Positions 17,692 through 27,844 of a stretch of DNA of 64,000 nucleotides are shown piece by piece. The stretch is taken from contig NZ_RQET01000001.1 in NCBI RefSeq assembly GCF_004769195.1, positions 248,001 through 312,000 on the forward strand, in the 5' to 3' direction. Within the stretch, counting starts at the first letter, position 1; every line of letters starts with the position of its first letter. The notes under the pieces are model-generated. The model saw only the letters and a program-made list of their open reading frames with translations, did no database searches and was not told the origin of the DNA. A program made the position numbers and the translations under genes. Origin of the DNA: Leptospira fletcheri (lineage in GTDB: Bacteria > Spirochaetota > Leptospiria > Leptospirales > Leptospiraceae).

Positions 17692-20600
17692 CTAGGGACA
17701 TACGATCAAAGAAGCAGGGTCCGAAACCGCTTGTCCCACGAATCTCATCCCTCCTAACAAGTACGGATCGCCCGTCTGAGGAGTGCTCAACGTAAAGAAC
17801 TGAACCTTATCGCTAGTCGCGCTGATTGCACATGCGGTGGAAAGGTTCAGAGGAGACGAGGTCGACGCAGGGTTTCTCAATTTCGGGAAGGTAATCGTAG
17901 AAGGCATGGGGATTTCCTTCATGATACTGTTCACCATGGGGACGATCAAGGTGGTTACCAACGGGGAAATGACCGCTTTGATTCCTTCCGGATCCAGCCC
18001 GAAAGGATCGTACGTCGCTCCCTCCAGAACTTCTACCGCATAATTCAAGTTGTTCACGGGATCCAATATAACCTGGAGCGCATTCAAATTCGCTAAATTA
18101 GGATTTCCGGTAGGATTCGAGAATGTTTTGAAACGGAAATCTGCGTCCGCGGCAAAACTGATTCTCACGGTTCCGAGAGCCTGCTGCGTCCCGTTGGGTC
18201 GCGTATCCGCGGAACAGTCCGTCAAATCGTCTCCGGAAAGTCCGGTGCAGGACGCCGGTTTCTTGGCAATGATCTGCAACTGCATTTCCGTAAAGAAAAG
18301 TCTCATCTTAGGGACTCCCGACGAAGTCATTGGCTTGAAACTTACGTTCGGCGCATGGATGGGAGAAAGCACCATATCTATATCGTCGTAAGATTTGACC
18401 GGAGGCGCCAATTGGTTCGAGGAATTCAAGCCTTGCAGTTTATTCCTACCCGGAACCAAAATCGTTACTAAAGGAGAAGCCTTAAGAAAGGAAGTGGTCA
18501 AAGCAAAGAGAGGATCCGATCCCGCGAAGGAATTCATCCCGTTGATGAATTGCTGATTCAATGTGATGTCCAGACCTCTTCTCTTCCAAAGGTGATATGC
18601 CGCCTGAGAGATGGTATCCGTATGCATGGAAATCAGGAATCCGGGATTGCCCGAAGACTGGGTGAATTGATACCCGGAAGGAGGAGGATTTCCCGCGTTC
18701 CAATTCCGAGTGGATACCATTCCCGTCTTGCCCGACTGCATACGTAGACCAGCGGCAGGGGTATAACCGCTCGTAAAAGCGAAGTCCAGAGAGGAAACCA
18801 ACCCTTTGTTCGTGCCGTCGTCCTTGATGATCGCGTCCGTATTTAACTTAAACCTGACCGTTAAAGGAAATCCACCCAGAGGAGCGGGAAGATAATCCGG
18901 CAAGGAGATGGTGACTCCCGTGTCCCGGAGATCCGCGATCACCGAATTGAGTACGTTCGGCGCGATCCGGGTCACGATGTCCTTCAACATATATTGGGTG
19001 ATGATCTGTTTTACCAAAGGCACAGTCGTTCCCGCCATGTCTTGGATGGATTGGCTACCTACGATGGCGGCGATCACCGTGCCGAACTGTTCGCTTCCTC
19101 CTAAATACGTCATGGGAGAAGTCCACATGAAATCGGAAGTATCCTCTCCGGGATATAGACCGGCCAGAGAAAGATGGTTCGGGTTCGACCAAGGTAGAAT
19201 AAAGAAATTATTCAGATTGGAAACGATGTCGGACGCGCTTGGATTGTCGGGAAAATAAGAATCGTTGATCGTAAACGGAGTGCGCACGTTCATCGTGATC
19301 AATCCGTCCGTTCCCACACTGATTACGTTTCTTGCGCGAGCCGTAGCCAACCTAGGCTTGGAAAGTTGGACGTTCTGCCAATCGTATCCGGTTCCGTTCA
19401 ACACCCCTTCCACGGCAGGATCCCAATTCAATTTGGCTGTGGTCGTAAATATCAATTGTGCTCCCGGACCCATGAAAGTTCCGAACCAATCTTCGAAACG
19501 GGAAACGACCAGAAGGTCCACTTCCACATATCTGGATTTTAAATCCAAACCGAGGCCGGGAGCCACGGAACCCGCTCCCGGATTCACTTTCAAATCGGCG
19601 GCTACGTTTCCAAGTTGGGTCCCTACTCCCGCGGAACAGCCGTATGTGGAATTATTGGAACCGCAACGAACGAATTGAGGAAGTCTCATATCCGTAACAT
19701 AAACGTCCATATTCACTGCGGCGTTTCCGTTAGAGATTCCTTGGTTCGTGATGTTCAGCGTAGCGCTATATTTGGAAAAAGGCCCCGGAGCGATCGCGCT
19801 TACGTCGCCGAACGTCTTGAGACATGCGATCCAACTGACTGCGTTATTGATGTCCACAGTATCGTTGCACATAGTACCGATATTTCCTTTCGGTCTACCG
19901 TAAGGAGAGAATACTGTGGAAGTATATCCGTCGTACTGTTTCACGTCGGTAGGATAATGACAATAGCTCCAAGCGGGATCGTTCCAATGAGTGATTGCCT
20001 GGCACTTGGCGGTGTCTCCCGCCTTACAAGCGTTATAGTCGTTCCAATTCCAGCTGGAGTTCGGATGATAAGGAGCCCCATAATCGTTCGGCCCTCCGTT
20101 ATCGGTAGGACCGCACTCCGCAGGACGGACCCAGCAATATCCTCTTCCTTCCCCTCCCGGTTTCGAACCGAATACGGAGATATAAGAATAATTCTGAAAA
20201 GCGGAGAGGTTCGCGTTTCCGGACATTTGTCCGTCGGGTTTCATACAAGCTTCTCCGATCGTCCACTGCCCGTTTTCGTAGAATTTCCTTTTGGGATAAT
20301 CCGGAAGACCCAATAGGAATTCCTGGAAAGTTCTAGGAACTCCGCCGGAATCCAGAACCTTAAACGCTCCGGTCGTGAACTTCTGGATCGCTTTCCCCAA
20401 AAAAGGCAGCATCTGTGCCTCGTCCATAACGCCGTTCGCGACGTAAGGAAGAATATTATCCGCGTTCTCCAAACGACCGAAATTGAAGCTGAAATATTTT
20501 TGGAATCGTTTCCCGTTCGTAGTCGTGATCTCGTAATAATACGTATTTCCTCCGATCGTGGGAGGAAGGGGAGAATTACTCAAGTTCAGAGTGATCGGAC

Positions 20601-21447
20601 TGCTCATGGAACACGGCGGTGCGGAACAGACGGATTGGGAATTCGAAGAGCCTACTTTTTTCAGGTTGATGGTCTGGATATAATTGTTCGCCACCACCGG
20701 GCTTTGAAAATTGGAAGCCAATTGCAGAGGAGCCGACTGGTCAAAGGACATATCGTTATTTCCGTTCAGGACATATTGGCTTCCTTGGGTGATCGTATTC
20801 GTCATGCTATAATCCACGGCCGTGCGGAATTGCACCGAATATTGTTGCAAAGCCGTTCCGGATATGGTCAAAGCCGATGAAGTGATGGTGAGAGTGTAGA
20901 CTTCCGCGGGACGGAATTCCCGATACGAATTGAAACGTAGCTTTTGACTACTCATCCAATAAAATTCCCCGCCGGGATTCGGCCCCAGCATAGGCCCCTT
21001 GCTTCCGACGATGGAAAAATTCGCCTGCGTCAGCGTCTTATTCATCGGATGGGAAAAACGGATTTCCAATTCCTTATAACGATCCACATTGTCTAGGGAA
21101 TTGATGAACAGTACGGCTTGGGGATTCGCCGCACCGAAATCCACAGGCAACTGAGCTACATCGTTATCTACGCTGTTATAGGCCGGTTGCAGATTCGGGT
21201 TTGCTCCGGAGCCGCGGCCGAAGGAAAAAAAGCCCAAATCGAAAATATCGGAGAGATCTAATCCGCTTCCGTTCTTGGATTTACAGGCTCCCGAAAAGGA
21301 ACCCAAAAGCAGGATCAGGACGATCCAAACTGCCTTCCCCGGAATACCCGCCGATCTCAAAGTGTTTTTTTCCCCGGTTTCCATCTCTTTGTCTGATCCT
21401 TTTTCCGTTTTTTTGAAAAGATTGCGTTTGATTCCGTTGGTCTTCAT
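17692..21447 (-). CDS. Very large lipoprotein with N-terminal Ig-like (Big_5-type) domain
   Basis: A 1251-residue protein. The ATG at 21447 has a good AGGAAGG ribosome site and gives a long charged leader before a hydrophobic stretch ending SFSGAC, with Cys55 as the lipidation site, followed by KSK as in many leptospiral lipoproteins. Residues of about 100-210 contain IRFSHPMNKTL and later strands typical of bacterial Ig-like Big_5 domains. A central segment (about 390-550) is rich in Trp, Tyr, Gly and Cys; the last 600 residues look beta-rich. No enzyme motif is seen. It follows the second giant lipoprotein gene by 10 bases. Probably outer-membrane attached. Confidence 0.75.
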   Translation of the reverse strand: MKTNGIKRNLFKKTEKGSDKEMETGEKNTLRSAGIPGKAVWIVLILLLGSFSGACKSKNGSGLDLSDIFDLGFFSFGRGSGANPNLQPAYNSVDNDVAQLPVDFGAANPQAVLFINSLDNVDRYKELEIRFSHPMNKTLTQANFSIVGSKGPMLGPNPGGEFYWMSSQKLRFNSYREFRPAEVYTLTITSSALTISGTALQQYSVQFRTAVDYSMTNTITQGSQYVLNGNNDMSFDQSAPLQLASNFQSPVVANNYIQTINLKKVGSSNSQSVCSAPPCSMSSPITLNLSNSPLPPTIGGNTYYYEITTTNGKRFQKYFSFNFGRLENADNILPYVANGVMDEAQMLPFLGKAIQKFTTGAFKVLDSGGVPRTFQEFLLGLPDYPKRKFYENGQWTIGEACMKPDGQMSGNANLSAFQNYSYISVFGSKPGGEGRGYCWVRPAECGPTDNGGPNDYGAPYHPNSSWNWNDYNACKAGDTAKCQAITHWNDPAWSYCHYPTDVKQYDGYTSTVFSPYGRPKGNIGTMCNDTVDINNAVSWIACLKTFGDVSAIAPGPFSKYSATLNITNQGISNGNAAVNMDVYVTDMRLPQFVRCGSNNSTYGCSAGVGTQLGNVAADLKVNPGAGSVAPGLGLDLKSRYVEVDLLVVSRFEDWFGTFMGPGAQLIFTTTAKLNWDPAVEGVLNGTGYDWQNVQLSKPRLATARARNVISVGTDGLITMNVRTPFTINDSYFPDNPSASDIVSNLNNFFILPWSNPNHLSLAGLYPGEDTSDFMWTSPMTYLGGSEQFGTVIAAIVGSQSIQDMAGTTVPLVKQIITQYMLKDIVTRIAPNVLNSVIADLRDTGVTISLPDYLPAPLGGFPLTVRFKLNTDAIIKDDGTNKGLVSSLDFAFTSGYTPAAGLRMQSGKTGMVSTRNWNAGNPPPSGYQFTQSSGNPGFLISMHTDTISQAAYHLWKRRGLDITLNQQFINGMNSFAGSDPLFALTTSFLKASPLVTILVPGRNKLQGLNSSNQLAPPVKSYDDIDMVLSPIHAPNVSFKPMTSSGVPKMRLFFTEMQLQIIAKKPASCTGLSGDDLTDCSADTRPNGTQQALGTVRISFAADADFRFKTFSNPTGNPNLANLNALQVILDPVNNLNYAVEVLEGATYDPFGLDPEGIKAVISPLVTTLIVPMVNSIMKEIPMPSTITFPKLRNPASTSSPLNLSTACAISATSDKVQFFTLSTPQTGDPYLLGGMRFVGQAVSDPASLIVCP

Positions 21448-21457
21448 ACTTCCTTCC

Positions 21458-24400
21458 TCACCGTGAAAAGATCAAAGTCAGTCGGTTCCAATACGTGTCC
21501 GAATTTTCGTCTTGGTTGAATCTATCGTAGAACGTAAAGCCTCCAGGCATCTCCTTCCTTCCGCCCGCAGCCATATCCGCGAAGATTCCGGTCAAAACCC
21601 CTACCGTATAAAGCAAGGAACTGGAATCCTGGTTGGGGGTCTGAATCATATCCGAAACGATCAACCGCTTCAGATCGGTAAAGACTGCTTTCAGAGGATA
21701 CGGGGTGCTCATATCCGATTCCAGATAGGAATAGAATTCTCCGGTTTTTACGATTCCGAGTAGTACTCCTACGACGCTCCTTCCGTTGGGGGAAGAAATG
21801 TCCAGCAGGTCCGCGGAATCTCCGCTGATCAAATTTGTGATTAGATAATCCTGGTTTCCGTCGGAGTTTCTGAACAAGGAACCCAGGAGGTTCAGAATTC
21901 CCGCGATTTGAGCATTGCTAGGCACGTTGTCGATCACCATATCCAAGGAAAAATCGATCATCGGAACGAGACTATATACGGATTCCGTGGAGAAATAATC
22001 CCGGAGGCGCACCGCCCAAGCTCCTACATGGTCCCAGCTCGTGTCATACACGTTCGTGGATCGAGTCGTAGGATAACCTGCCAACAGATCTCGCACAGAT
22101 TCCAAGTAGGTCTGTAGGTTGTACTGAATTGCAGTGGGGGAATCGCTAGTGACCTTGATTTCTCCTAGGAAATCGGCCAAAGAGGAAAAGGTCAAAGCGG
22201 CGCCCGTCGCCCTTGCGGGGGTTCCCATTTCGGCCAACATAGTCACGAAGGTGGAGAGAAGCTCGGTCCGGGACATCAGATTCAAGAGTCCGTCCTGGTA
22301 CCTCCTTTCGTTTTCCGCTAGGAGAGAAAGAGGGGACCGGATCGGCTTTTGGGTGACCGGATCCAGATACCGGAACACGTATTCGCTCGGACCGGCGGAA
22401 TTGCTCCGGATGCTGGAGTCCGAATTCATAATTTTTACTACGTCGATCTGACGACTACCGGAACCGGTTTCCGGGTCCGTAATTCTTCCCAAAAGAGGAC
22501 GGGTCAAACTTCCGCTCAATCCGGTCAGGATTTGAAACGGATTGTGAGTCGCATCCGCTTGGTCGTCCAGAGTTTGAGCCAAAGCGACGATGAGAGGAAG
22601 CAACCGATTTCTGCTATCCCAAGCGCTGTCCACGGAAACTCCGTAGGTGGAATCGGCAGGAGATGCCAATACCCGATTCGAAGTCAAAAAGGAAAGCCTT
22701 TCCATCACTCCGAAATTGGCTGCAATCGATTCCGGAATGACTCCGTACGAGGAAGTCGGAGGATAAAAGATACTATAAACGCTCGTATCACCCAGACTGT
22801 TAAACGTCAGTGGACCGGATCCTGTGGTACCGTAGTCCCAAGCTTCCAGATAAAACATGCTGTCTCCGGGAACGTCCGAGTAGTTCGCTTGGAGAACGGG
22901 AATCCCAGGCTGGCGAAAATTCGGTTGGGTGGAACTGGCACATCCGGGTTTCAGATACGTCTGCTTTACTCTCCAGATCGCATTGATTTTGTCCGTGCAA
23001 TTCGGACCGTCCTGTAGGATAGGAACGGCTCCCATGAGTCCGGTCAGACCATTCCCGATCAAAGTCACGAATGCCGCCATCTTGTAAGGAACTCCGACTC
23101 CTAGAGAAGCGCGCAAAGGAATGACGGCCACCATCCTCTTTTCGTGTAAGAGCCACTGGAAATTCTTATAAATCGCTTCTTCGTCCGAATTCACGGCTCT
23201 CTGCGTTTGATCGTCCTTATTGATTTCCCAAACGGGGATGCTCCACCCTTTGGCTCCGGACGCGTTCGCTCCCGAAGAAACAGGAGCGAAGGAATTGTCG
23301 GAAGAACTAGCGGAAGTCTCCCTTCCCCCCGGACCCACCCAACGACAGAGTCCCGTCCCACTGCAAGTACCGCTAGCAGTGTCAGAAACCTTGATTCTGT
23401 ATTCGGAAGTGTTCCAGCTGGATTTGTAGATGAGATCCACTCCGTTGGAGTCCTTGTACATGTTTCCGTCTATCGTATAAATCGCACCGGAAGAATCCGT
23501 CCTGTTCTTGTTGTAATACGGCCCGCCGCCCGACAATAAGACTTTGCGCACCAGTTTCATGATAAAAGGGATCGTCTTGGTATAAACGGGATCGGTCGCA
23601 GAAGGAACGATACTTGGATCGGGAGCTTCCAATAGCGTCAATGTGGGAGTATTGATGGAGATGGAAAAGGCGGTCGGATGAGAAGCGTCTCCGTTTCTGA
23701 AAACCGCACCGTCCACGGAGCTCTGGTTCATAAAGGACTTGATTCCTATATTACCCGTCATGGTGGAACCTAGAGAATAAATGCTGTCCCCGACCGTTAG
23801 AACCCCTCCCGTCATCGGTCCACCGTTAGCGGAACCGTTCGGCTCCAGTCTCATCATCGTAGTGTCCGCGGGATTCTCCCAACGATAACCGAATTTATCC
23901 GAGAGAGTCAGTAGGAACATCAAGGATTCCAGAGCTGTTACTGGACTACTGCTCGTATCGTTTACTCTGTCCTTCCCTTGAGCGTCCATACGGATCAGTT
24001 CTTTCAGGGAGAAATCCACTCCGCTGATGTTCCTGGAAAAGTCGAAGTTGGCCAAATTTTGCGCCAACTTCAAAGAGAGGACGGCATTCGGATCGGAAGT
24101 GAAGGTTCCTCCCCTGGACAGCATCGGTTTTAGGAAACGAAACGCCTCCGTCAGAACGATCGAAAATTCGGAAGGATATACCGGATCGGTATAATCCGTA
24201 AGAGTGGGATCGGAGTACACGGAACCTTGAGCAGTATAAAATTTCTGTAAATTTATGATCAGCTCCTTCAGAACCGTGTCCGAGGATTTAAAATCGCTGA
24301 ACCCTGCCCTCTGTTGAAAGGATTCGCCTACGGAAGAGATGATCTGAATGAGCTTCTGTTTCATCACCCGATCGGCGATGAGAGACGGATCCACCATTCC

Positions 24401-25024
24401 CTCGAGTAAACCCTGTAAGGCGCCCTTAGCGGTAGGATTTTGGTTCAAAGCCTTGTCCAGCACATCCTCCAACTCTACGAACAGGATCCTGATTTCCGGA
24501 TCCCGTAATACTGCGGCGAGTTCCTGGAATTTGGTCTGCATGTCGCTTTTCGAGTAGGTGGCGTACATGAAAGATAACGCATTCTGGCTAAGCGGAGCCA
24601 GGCTTCTGAGCACCGGCTTGGGATACGTTCTCAGGTTCTCCAACCAAGGTTGCAAAGTGTCGAATGCCTGGTTCGGAGCGTTCTGGATCCGGTCCAGAAG
24701 ATCATGGACTTTCAAGAGGGATTGCCTCACATGCGCTTCCGGTTTGAGAAGCATGTCGCTGGAGGAACGGAGAAATCCTACGATATCGTCCCGGTAGGGA
24801 ATCGTCATGGAACCTTCCAGACGATCGTTGAAGGGAATCGGTTGGAGACTTTGGAAGCCTGCCTTCAAAGAAGGATAATTGTCCAAAAGATTGAACAGCT
24901 TCAGCCCTCCGTTGTTTTGGAGGTTGTCGAAAAAACTGGAGGGATTGTCTATTGTCCCCTCTTTGGACTTACAGGCCAAGGAGAGGAAAAGTGTAGTATA
25001 AATCCAAAACCGCTTTCCAATCAT
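21458..25024 (-). CDS. Very large lipoprotein, unknown function
   Basis: A 1188-residue predicted lipoprotein if started at ATG 25024: the leader MIGKRFWIYTTLFLSLAC is a clear lipoprotein signal with Cys18 followed by KSKEG, like its neighbour. An upstream ATG at 25066 only adds a basic tail. The N-terminal 300 residues look helical; the remainder mixes loops rich in Ser, Asn and Gly with hydrophobic helices. I recognise no domain. It is the first gene of a two-gene unit with the Big_5 lipoprotein, 10 bases apart, so the two giants are probably made together and may form one envelope assembly. Confidence 0.72.
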   Translation of the reverse strand: MIGKRFWIYTTLFLSLACKSKEGTIDNPSSFFDNLQNNGGLKLFNLLDNYPSLKAGFQSLQPIPFNDRLEGSMTIPYRDDIVGFLRSSSDMLLKPEAHVRQSLLKVHDLLDRIQNAPNQAFDTLQPWLENLRTYPKPVLRSLAPLSQNALSFMYATYSKSDMQTKFQELAAVLRDPEIRILFVELEDVLDKALNQNPTAKGALQGLLEGMVDPSLIADRVMKQKLIQIISSVGESFQQRAGFSDFKSSDTVLKELIINLQKFYTAQGSVYSDPTLTDYTDPVYPSEFSIVLTEAFRFLKPMLSRGGTFTSDPNAVLSLKLAQNLANFDFSRNISGVDFSLKELIRMDAQGKDRVNDTSSSPVTALESLMFLLTLSDKFGYRWENPADTTMMRLEPNGSANGGPMTGGVLTVGDSIYSLGSTMTGNIGIKSFMNQSSVDGAVFRNGDASHPTAFSISINTPTLTLLEAPDPSIVPSATDPVYTKTIPFIMKLVRKVLLSGGGPYYNKNRTDSSGAIYTIDGNMYKDSNGVDLIYKSSWNTSEYRIKVSDTASGTCSGTGLCRWVGPGGRETSASSSDNSFAPVSSGANASGAKGWSIPVWEINKDDQTQRAVNSDEEAIYKNFQWLLHEKRMVAVIPLRASLGVGVPYKMAAFVTLIGNGLTGLMGAVPILQDGPNCTDKINAIWRVKQTYLKPGCASSTQPNFRQPGIPVLQANYSDVPGDSMFYLEAWDYGTTGSGPLTFNSLGDTSVYSIFYPPTSSYGVIPESIAANFGVMERLSFLTSNRVLASPADSTYGVSVDSAWDSRNRLLPLIVALAQTLDDQADATHNPFQILTGLSGSLTRPLLGRITDPETGSGSRQIDVVKIMNSDSSIRSNSAGPSEYVFRYLDPVTQKPIRSPLSLLAENERRYQDGLLNLMSRTELLSTFVTMLAEMGTPARATGAALTFSSLADFLGEIKVTSDSPTAIQYNLQTYLESVRDLLAGYPTTRSTNVYDTSWDHVGAWAVRLRDYFSTESVYSLVPMIDFSLDMVIDNVPSNAQIAGILNLLGSLFRNSDGNQDYLITNLISGDSADLLDISSPNGRSVVGVLLGIVKTGEFYSYLESDMSTPYPLKAVFTDLKRLIVSDMIQTPNQDSSSLLYTVGVLTGIFADMAAGGRKEMPGGFTFYDRFNQDENSDTYWNRLTLIFSR

Positions 25025-25446
25025 CTTCCGCTTCCCTTTCGCTTTTTGGAGCTTCCGGGACAGCATAACGAACGCTACATAGCATCCTCTTATATCACTC
25101 TTATATTTCCACTGGCGGAGAAAAAAAAGAGAAGGTTTCCAAGGAAAATTTCCCGGGCAGAAAAACCCGATTTATTACATACCGATTGTTATAAAAAAAT
25201 GAGATTTCTTGGCTCAGGTCCCAAAATATCTTTTGAGACTCGCCGTTTTTGGAAAACCAAAAATCAGCAGACCGGACCCTTCAATTACGCGACCAAAAAC
25301 GTATGTTATCTAAGAAAAACCAGACAAATTGGCCCCTTAACCAAGGAGGCAAACAGCTCCTGCGCTTCTCCTGGAGGGGGGGGGATTTTCTTGACAGAGC
25401 AAAGACCAAGACTCAGATTCCTCGAATGCCTTTTTCCGGTGAAAAC
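25025..25446. other. Divergent intergenic region
   Basis: This 422-base stretch separates the leftward giant lipoprotein genes from the rightward AraC-type gene. It is AT-rich near 25080-25210 and carries a run of nine Gs near 25377-25385. It must hold promoters for both directions. No gene is supported; a frame open from 25249 into the AraC gene is better explained by the start at 25447. Confidence 0.5.
25391..25419 (+). promoter_or_regulatory. Candidate sigma70-type promoter for the AraC-type gene
   Basis: A perfect -35 hexamer TTGACA at 25391-25396 is followed after 17 bases by CAGATT, a weak -10. A start just downstream would leave a short leader before ATG 25447. The -10 is poor, so this is tentative. 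Confidence 0.3.
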
Positions 25447-26571
25447 ATGACTCATCTTGTATTTTTCACCTCCCTCCTTTGGGGAATCCTCCAATTCGGC
25501 GCCTATTTGGGTGCATTGATGTGCGTCGGCCAAATCGTTCTCGAGAGAAAAACCGCGCTCAACCGACTTTTGGCCGTATTATTCGCCCTACTCTGTGTAT
25601 TCCAATCCTGTTCCCTTCTCTTTCTTTCCGGGGGATTTCAGGCCTATCCTCATCTCAGTGCAATGTACCTTCCCGCCCTAGGATCCGTGGGTCCGGTATT
25701 GTACGGAATCCAAAGATTTGCGACAGAAAAGGAAACGGATGCCTTCGGAAGTTTCGGCCTAGACAAAAAGCACCTGGCTGTTCCCCTGCTTTTTTGGCTC
25801 CTCTACCTTGGCAGCTTCTTCTTACCGGAAAAGACGGTTTCGGAATCGATCGGAAATTTCCTCTCCTCTCCCGGGATCCGAAAAGAAGAAATAATTCTAT
25901 TCTTTCCGTTATTCCTACTCTCCGGCTATGTCTTTGCAATCCTGTCCGAAAGTTTGGACCTCTTCCGAGCGGAAGTCCTAAGCCAGGAATGGACGGCGAG
26001 AATCCTACTTTTTCTCGTATCGGCCACCTTGATCAACCTTGCCTTAGGAGCCGTCTATCTTTGGACCAGAGAACCCGTGTTCCTTTTGTCCAACGCTTCG
26101 ATGATGGGAGCCAGCCTTTGCCTTGCCTATTTGATCGGACACAAGCGTCCCGAATTTTTCCGAACTCTACAGGAAGTAGCGCAGGCAACCCGGCAAAAAT
26201 ACGCCCGTTCCTTGCTCCTGGAACTGGACCGGGAAGCGCTGAAAGAGAGTCTGAAAAACCTGATGGAAAAAGAAAAACTCTACCGGGACGAAGAGCTGAG
26301 CCTAGCGGATCTCGCGGACGAACTTGCACTTTCGACTCACCAGATTTCGGAACTTCTAAACCAGGAGCTAGGCAGGAACTTCGCCGCTTTTGTGAACGAT
26401 TACCGGATCCGGGAGGCTTGCGAATTATTAAAATCCCAACCGGAACGGTCGGTCCTGGACATCGCCTTCGAAGTGGGTTTCCGCACGAAATCCTCCTTCC
26501 ACAGAGCCTTTCAGAAACATACGAATAAAACCCCATCCGAATTCCGGAACGAGAAGGGTGCGAATTTATAG
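25447..26571 (+). CDS. Membrane-anchored AraC-family regulator
   Basis: A 374-residue protein from ATG 25447, where the hydrophobic N-terminus begins; an upstream extension to 25249 is low-complexity and unlikely. Residues 1-235 hold about seven membrane helices. A charged linker (about 240-270) leads to a C-terminal AraC DNA-binding domain with two helix-turn-helix units: LADLADELALSTHQISELLNQ and VLDIAFEVGFRTKSSFHRAF, the latter the classic signature. The 7TM-AraC architecture suggests direct membrane sensing. The next gene is a fatty acid desaturase 96 bases downstream on the same strand, so control of membrane lipid composition is a reasonable guess. Confidence 0.85.
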   Translation: MTHLVFFTSLLWGILQFGAYLGALMCVGQIVLERKTALNRLLAVLFALLCVFQSCSLLFLSGGFQAYPHLSAMYLPALGSVGPVLYGIQRFATEKETDAFGSFGLDKKHLAVPLLFWLLYLGSFFLPEKTVSESIGNFLSSPGIRKEEIILFFPLFLLSGYVFAILSESLDLFRAEVLSQEWTARILLFLVSATLINLALGAVYLWTREPVFLLSNASMMGASLCLAYLIGHKRPEFFRTLQEVAQATRQKYARSLLLELDREALKESLKNLMEKEKLYRDEELSLADLADELALSTHQISELLNQELGRNFAAFVNDYRIREACELLKSQPERSVLDIAFEVGFRTKSSFHRAFQKHTNKTPSEFRNEKGANL

Positions 26572-26667
26572 TTTGAGACCGAAACCCCCGGCTCATTCGA
26601 TCATTTCGGACGACTGGGATTCTAAAACGGAGTATCCTCTACCCGACGAAAAAACAGGAGAACACCG

Positions 26668-27741
26668 ATGACAACGATTGCAATCCGTCCGGTTTCGACC
26701 AAGCCCGCTTCGGCACTTTCCGACCGGGAAAAAAGCAAAAAAATCATGAAATGGATCCGCTTCCGGGATAGGCAGCTCCGGAAAAAATTCGGATTCTTAA
26801 AACACCAGAATGAAATCGGAGCCGCCATCACTTTAGGCTCCGCGTTCGGTATGATTCTCTTCGCGGGTTTGTATCTCGCCGGAATCGTTCCTGCCTGGGC
26901 CTGCGTGATCGCCAACGCGATCTTCGCCTCCTTACTTCACGAGATAGAACACGACCTCATCCACAACCTCTACTATAAGGACGATCTCTCCAAACAGAAT
27001 TTCCTATTCTGGGTGGTATGGATCTTCCGAGGAAACACGGTTAGTCCTTGGTACAGAAGAATGATCCATACCTTACACCATAAGGTCTCCGGTCACAAGG
27101 AAGACATAGAAGAAAGACTGATCGGAAACGGAATGAGATTCGGAGGGAAACGCTTTTTAACGATGATGGACGGAAATCTGTCTTTCCTATTCCAAGCACG
27201 TCGGTTGAGAAAAGAAGCTCCCAAGTTCAAAAGAAGCGAAATCGTGCGTTCTAGTTGGCCGTACCTCGTCGTCTTTTATCATCTCTGGTACGGATTTCTC
27301 TTCCTGAACGGATTTTACTTTCTCAACGATTTTCTCGGAAAACCGATTTCCGTGCCAGATTGGTTGGATACGGTACGTTCCTTTTTGAACGCCTCCGCGG
27401 TCGTCTATACGATCCCGAATTGGATCCGCCAGACGAGCATCCAGATCGTTTCTTCCAACATGCATTATTACGGAGACGTAAAGGGTTTGTACGACCAAAC
27501 CCAGGTTCTGAACTCCTGGCTGCTTCTTCCACTTCACCTTTTCTGCTTCAATTTCGGAAGCACACACGGCATCCATCATTTCGTGGTGAACCAACCCTTT
27601 TATTTGCGGCAGGCGGTGGCGCCTTTCGTCCATCCGGCCATGAAAAGGTACGGAATCCGATTCAACGATTTCGGAAGCATCTTTCGGGCAAATCGTCTGG
27701 AAAAAACGGAAGGAGTCGGAGTCGCCCGATTGGCATCCTAA
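26668..27741 (+). CDS. Fatty acid desaturase
   Basis: A 357-residue membrane-bound di-iron desaturase. The three histidine boxes are visible: HEIEHDLIH at 91-99, HTLHHKVSGH at 134-143, and HGIHH near 300. Hydrophobic pairs at about 50-90 and 190-235 fit the usual four-helix topology. It would introduce a double bond into membrane acyl chains using O2, fitting an aerobic leptospire. The spacing in the first box (HEIEHDLIH) differs slightly from the classic HxxxH plus HxxHH pattern but all ligands are accounted for. It follows a membrane-anchored AraC-type regulator that may sense lipid state. Confidence 0.88.
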   Translation: MTTIAIRPVSTKPASALSDREKSKKIMKWIRFRDRQLRKKFGFLKHQNEIGAAITLGSAFGMILFAGLYLAGIVPAWACVIANAIFASLLHEIEHDLIHNLYYKDDLSKQNFLFWVVWIFRGNTVSPWYRRMIHTLHHKVSGHKEDIEERLIGNGMRFGGKRFLTMMDGNLSFLFQARRLRKEAPKFKRSEIVRSSWPYLVVFYHLWYGFLFLNGFYFLNDFLGKPISVPDWLDTVRSFLNASAVVYTIPNWIRQTSIQIVSSNMHYYGDVKGLYDQTQVLNSWLLLPLHLFCFNFGSTHGIHHFVVNQPFYLRQAVAPFVHPAMKRYGIRFNDFGSIFRANRLEKTEGVGVARLAS

Positions 27742-27844
27742 AACCCCGTTTTCCGGCGGATTGTTACATCAATTTGAAAAAGGAAATTCGAATCGGGGAT
27801 TTCCTTTTCTTTTTCCCTCCCTGAGATAAGTTGGGCGAACTTCC

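Noticed and set aside
19615..20316. A 233-codon rightward frame antisense to the giant lipoprotein
   Set aside because: Arg/Ser/Val-rich shadow without ribosome site or recognisable motif; the opposite-strand gene has signal peptide and family features.
22349..23017. A 222-codon rightward frame antisense to the second giant lipoprotein
   Set aside because: Same reason: shadow composition, no start context, strong coding evidence on the other strand.
25479..26528. A 349-codon open frame in another phase across the AraC-type gene
   Set aside because: It lies wholly within the AraC coding region, has no domain, and its Pro/Arg/Ser-rich composition is typical of a shadow frame in GC-biased coding DNA.
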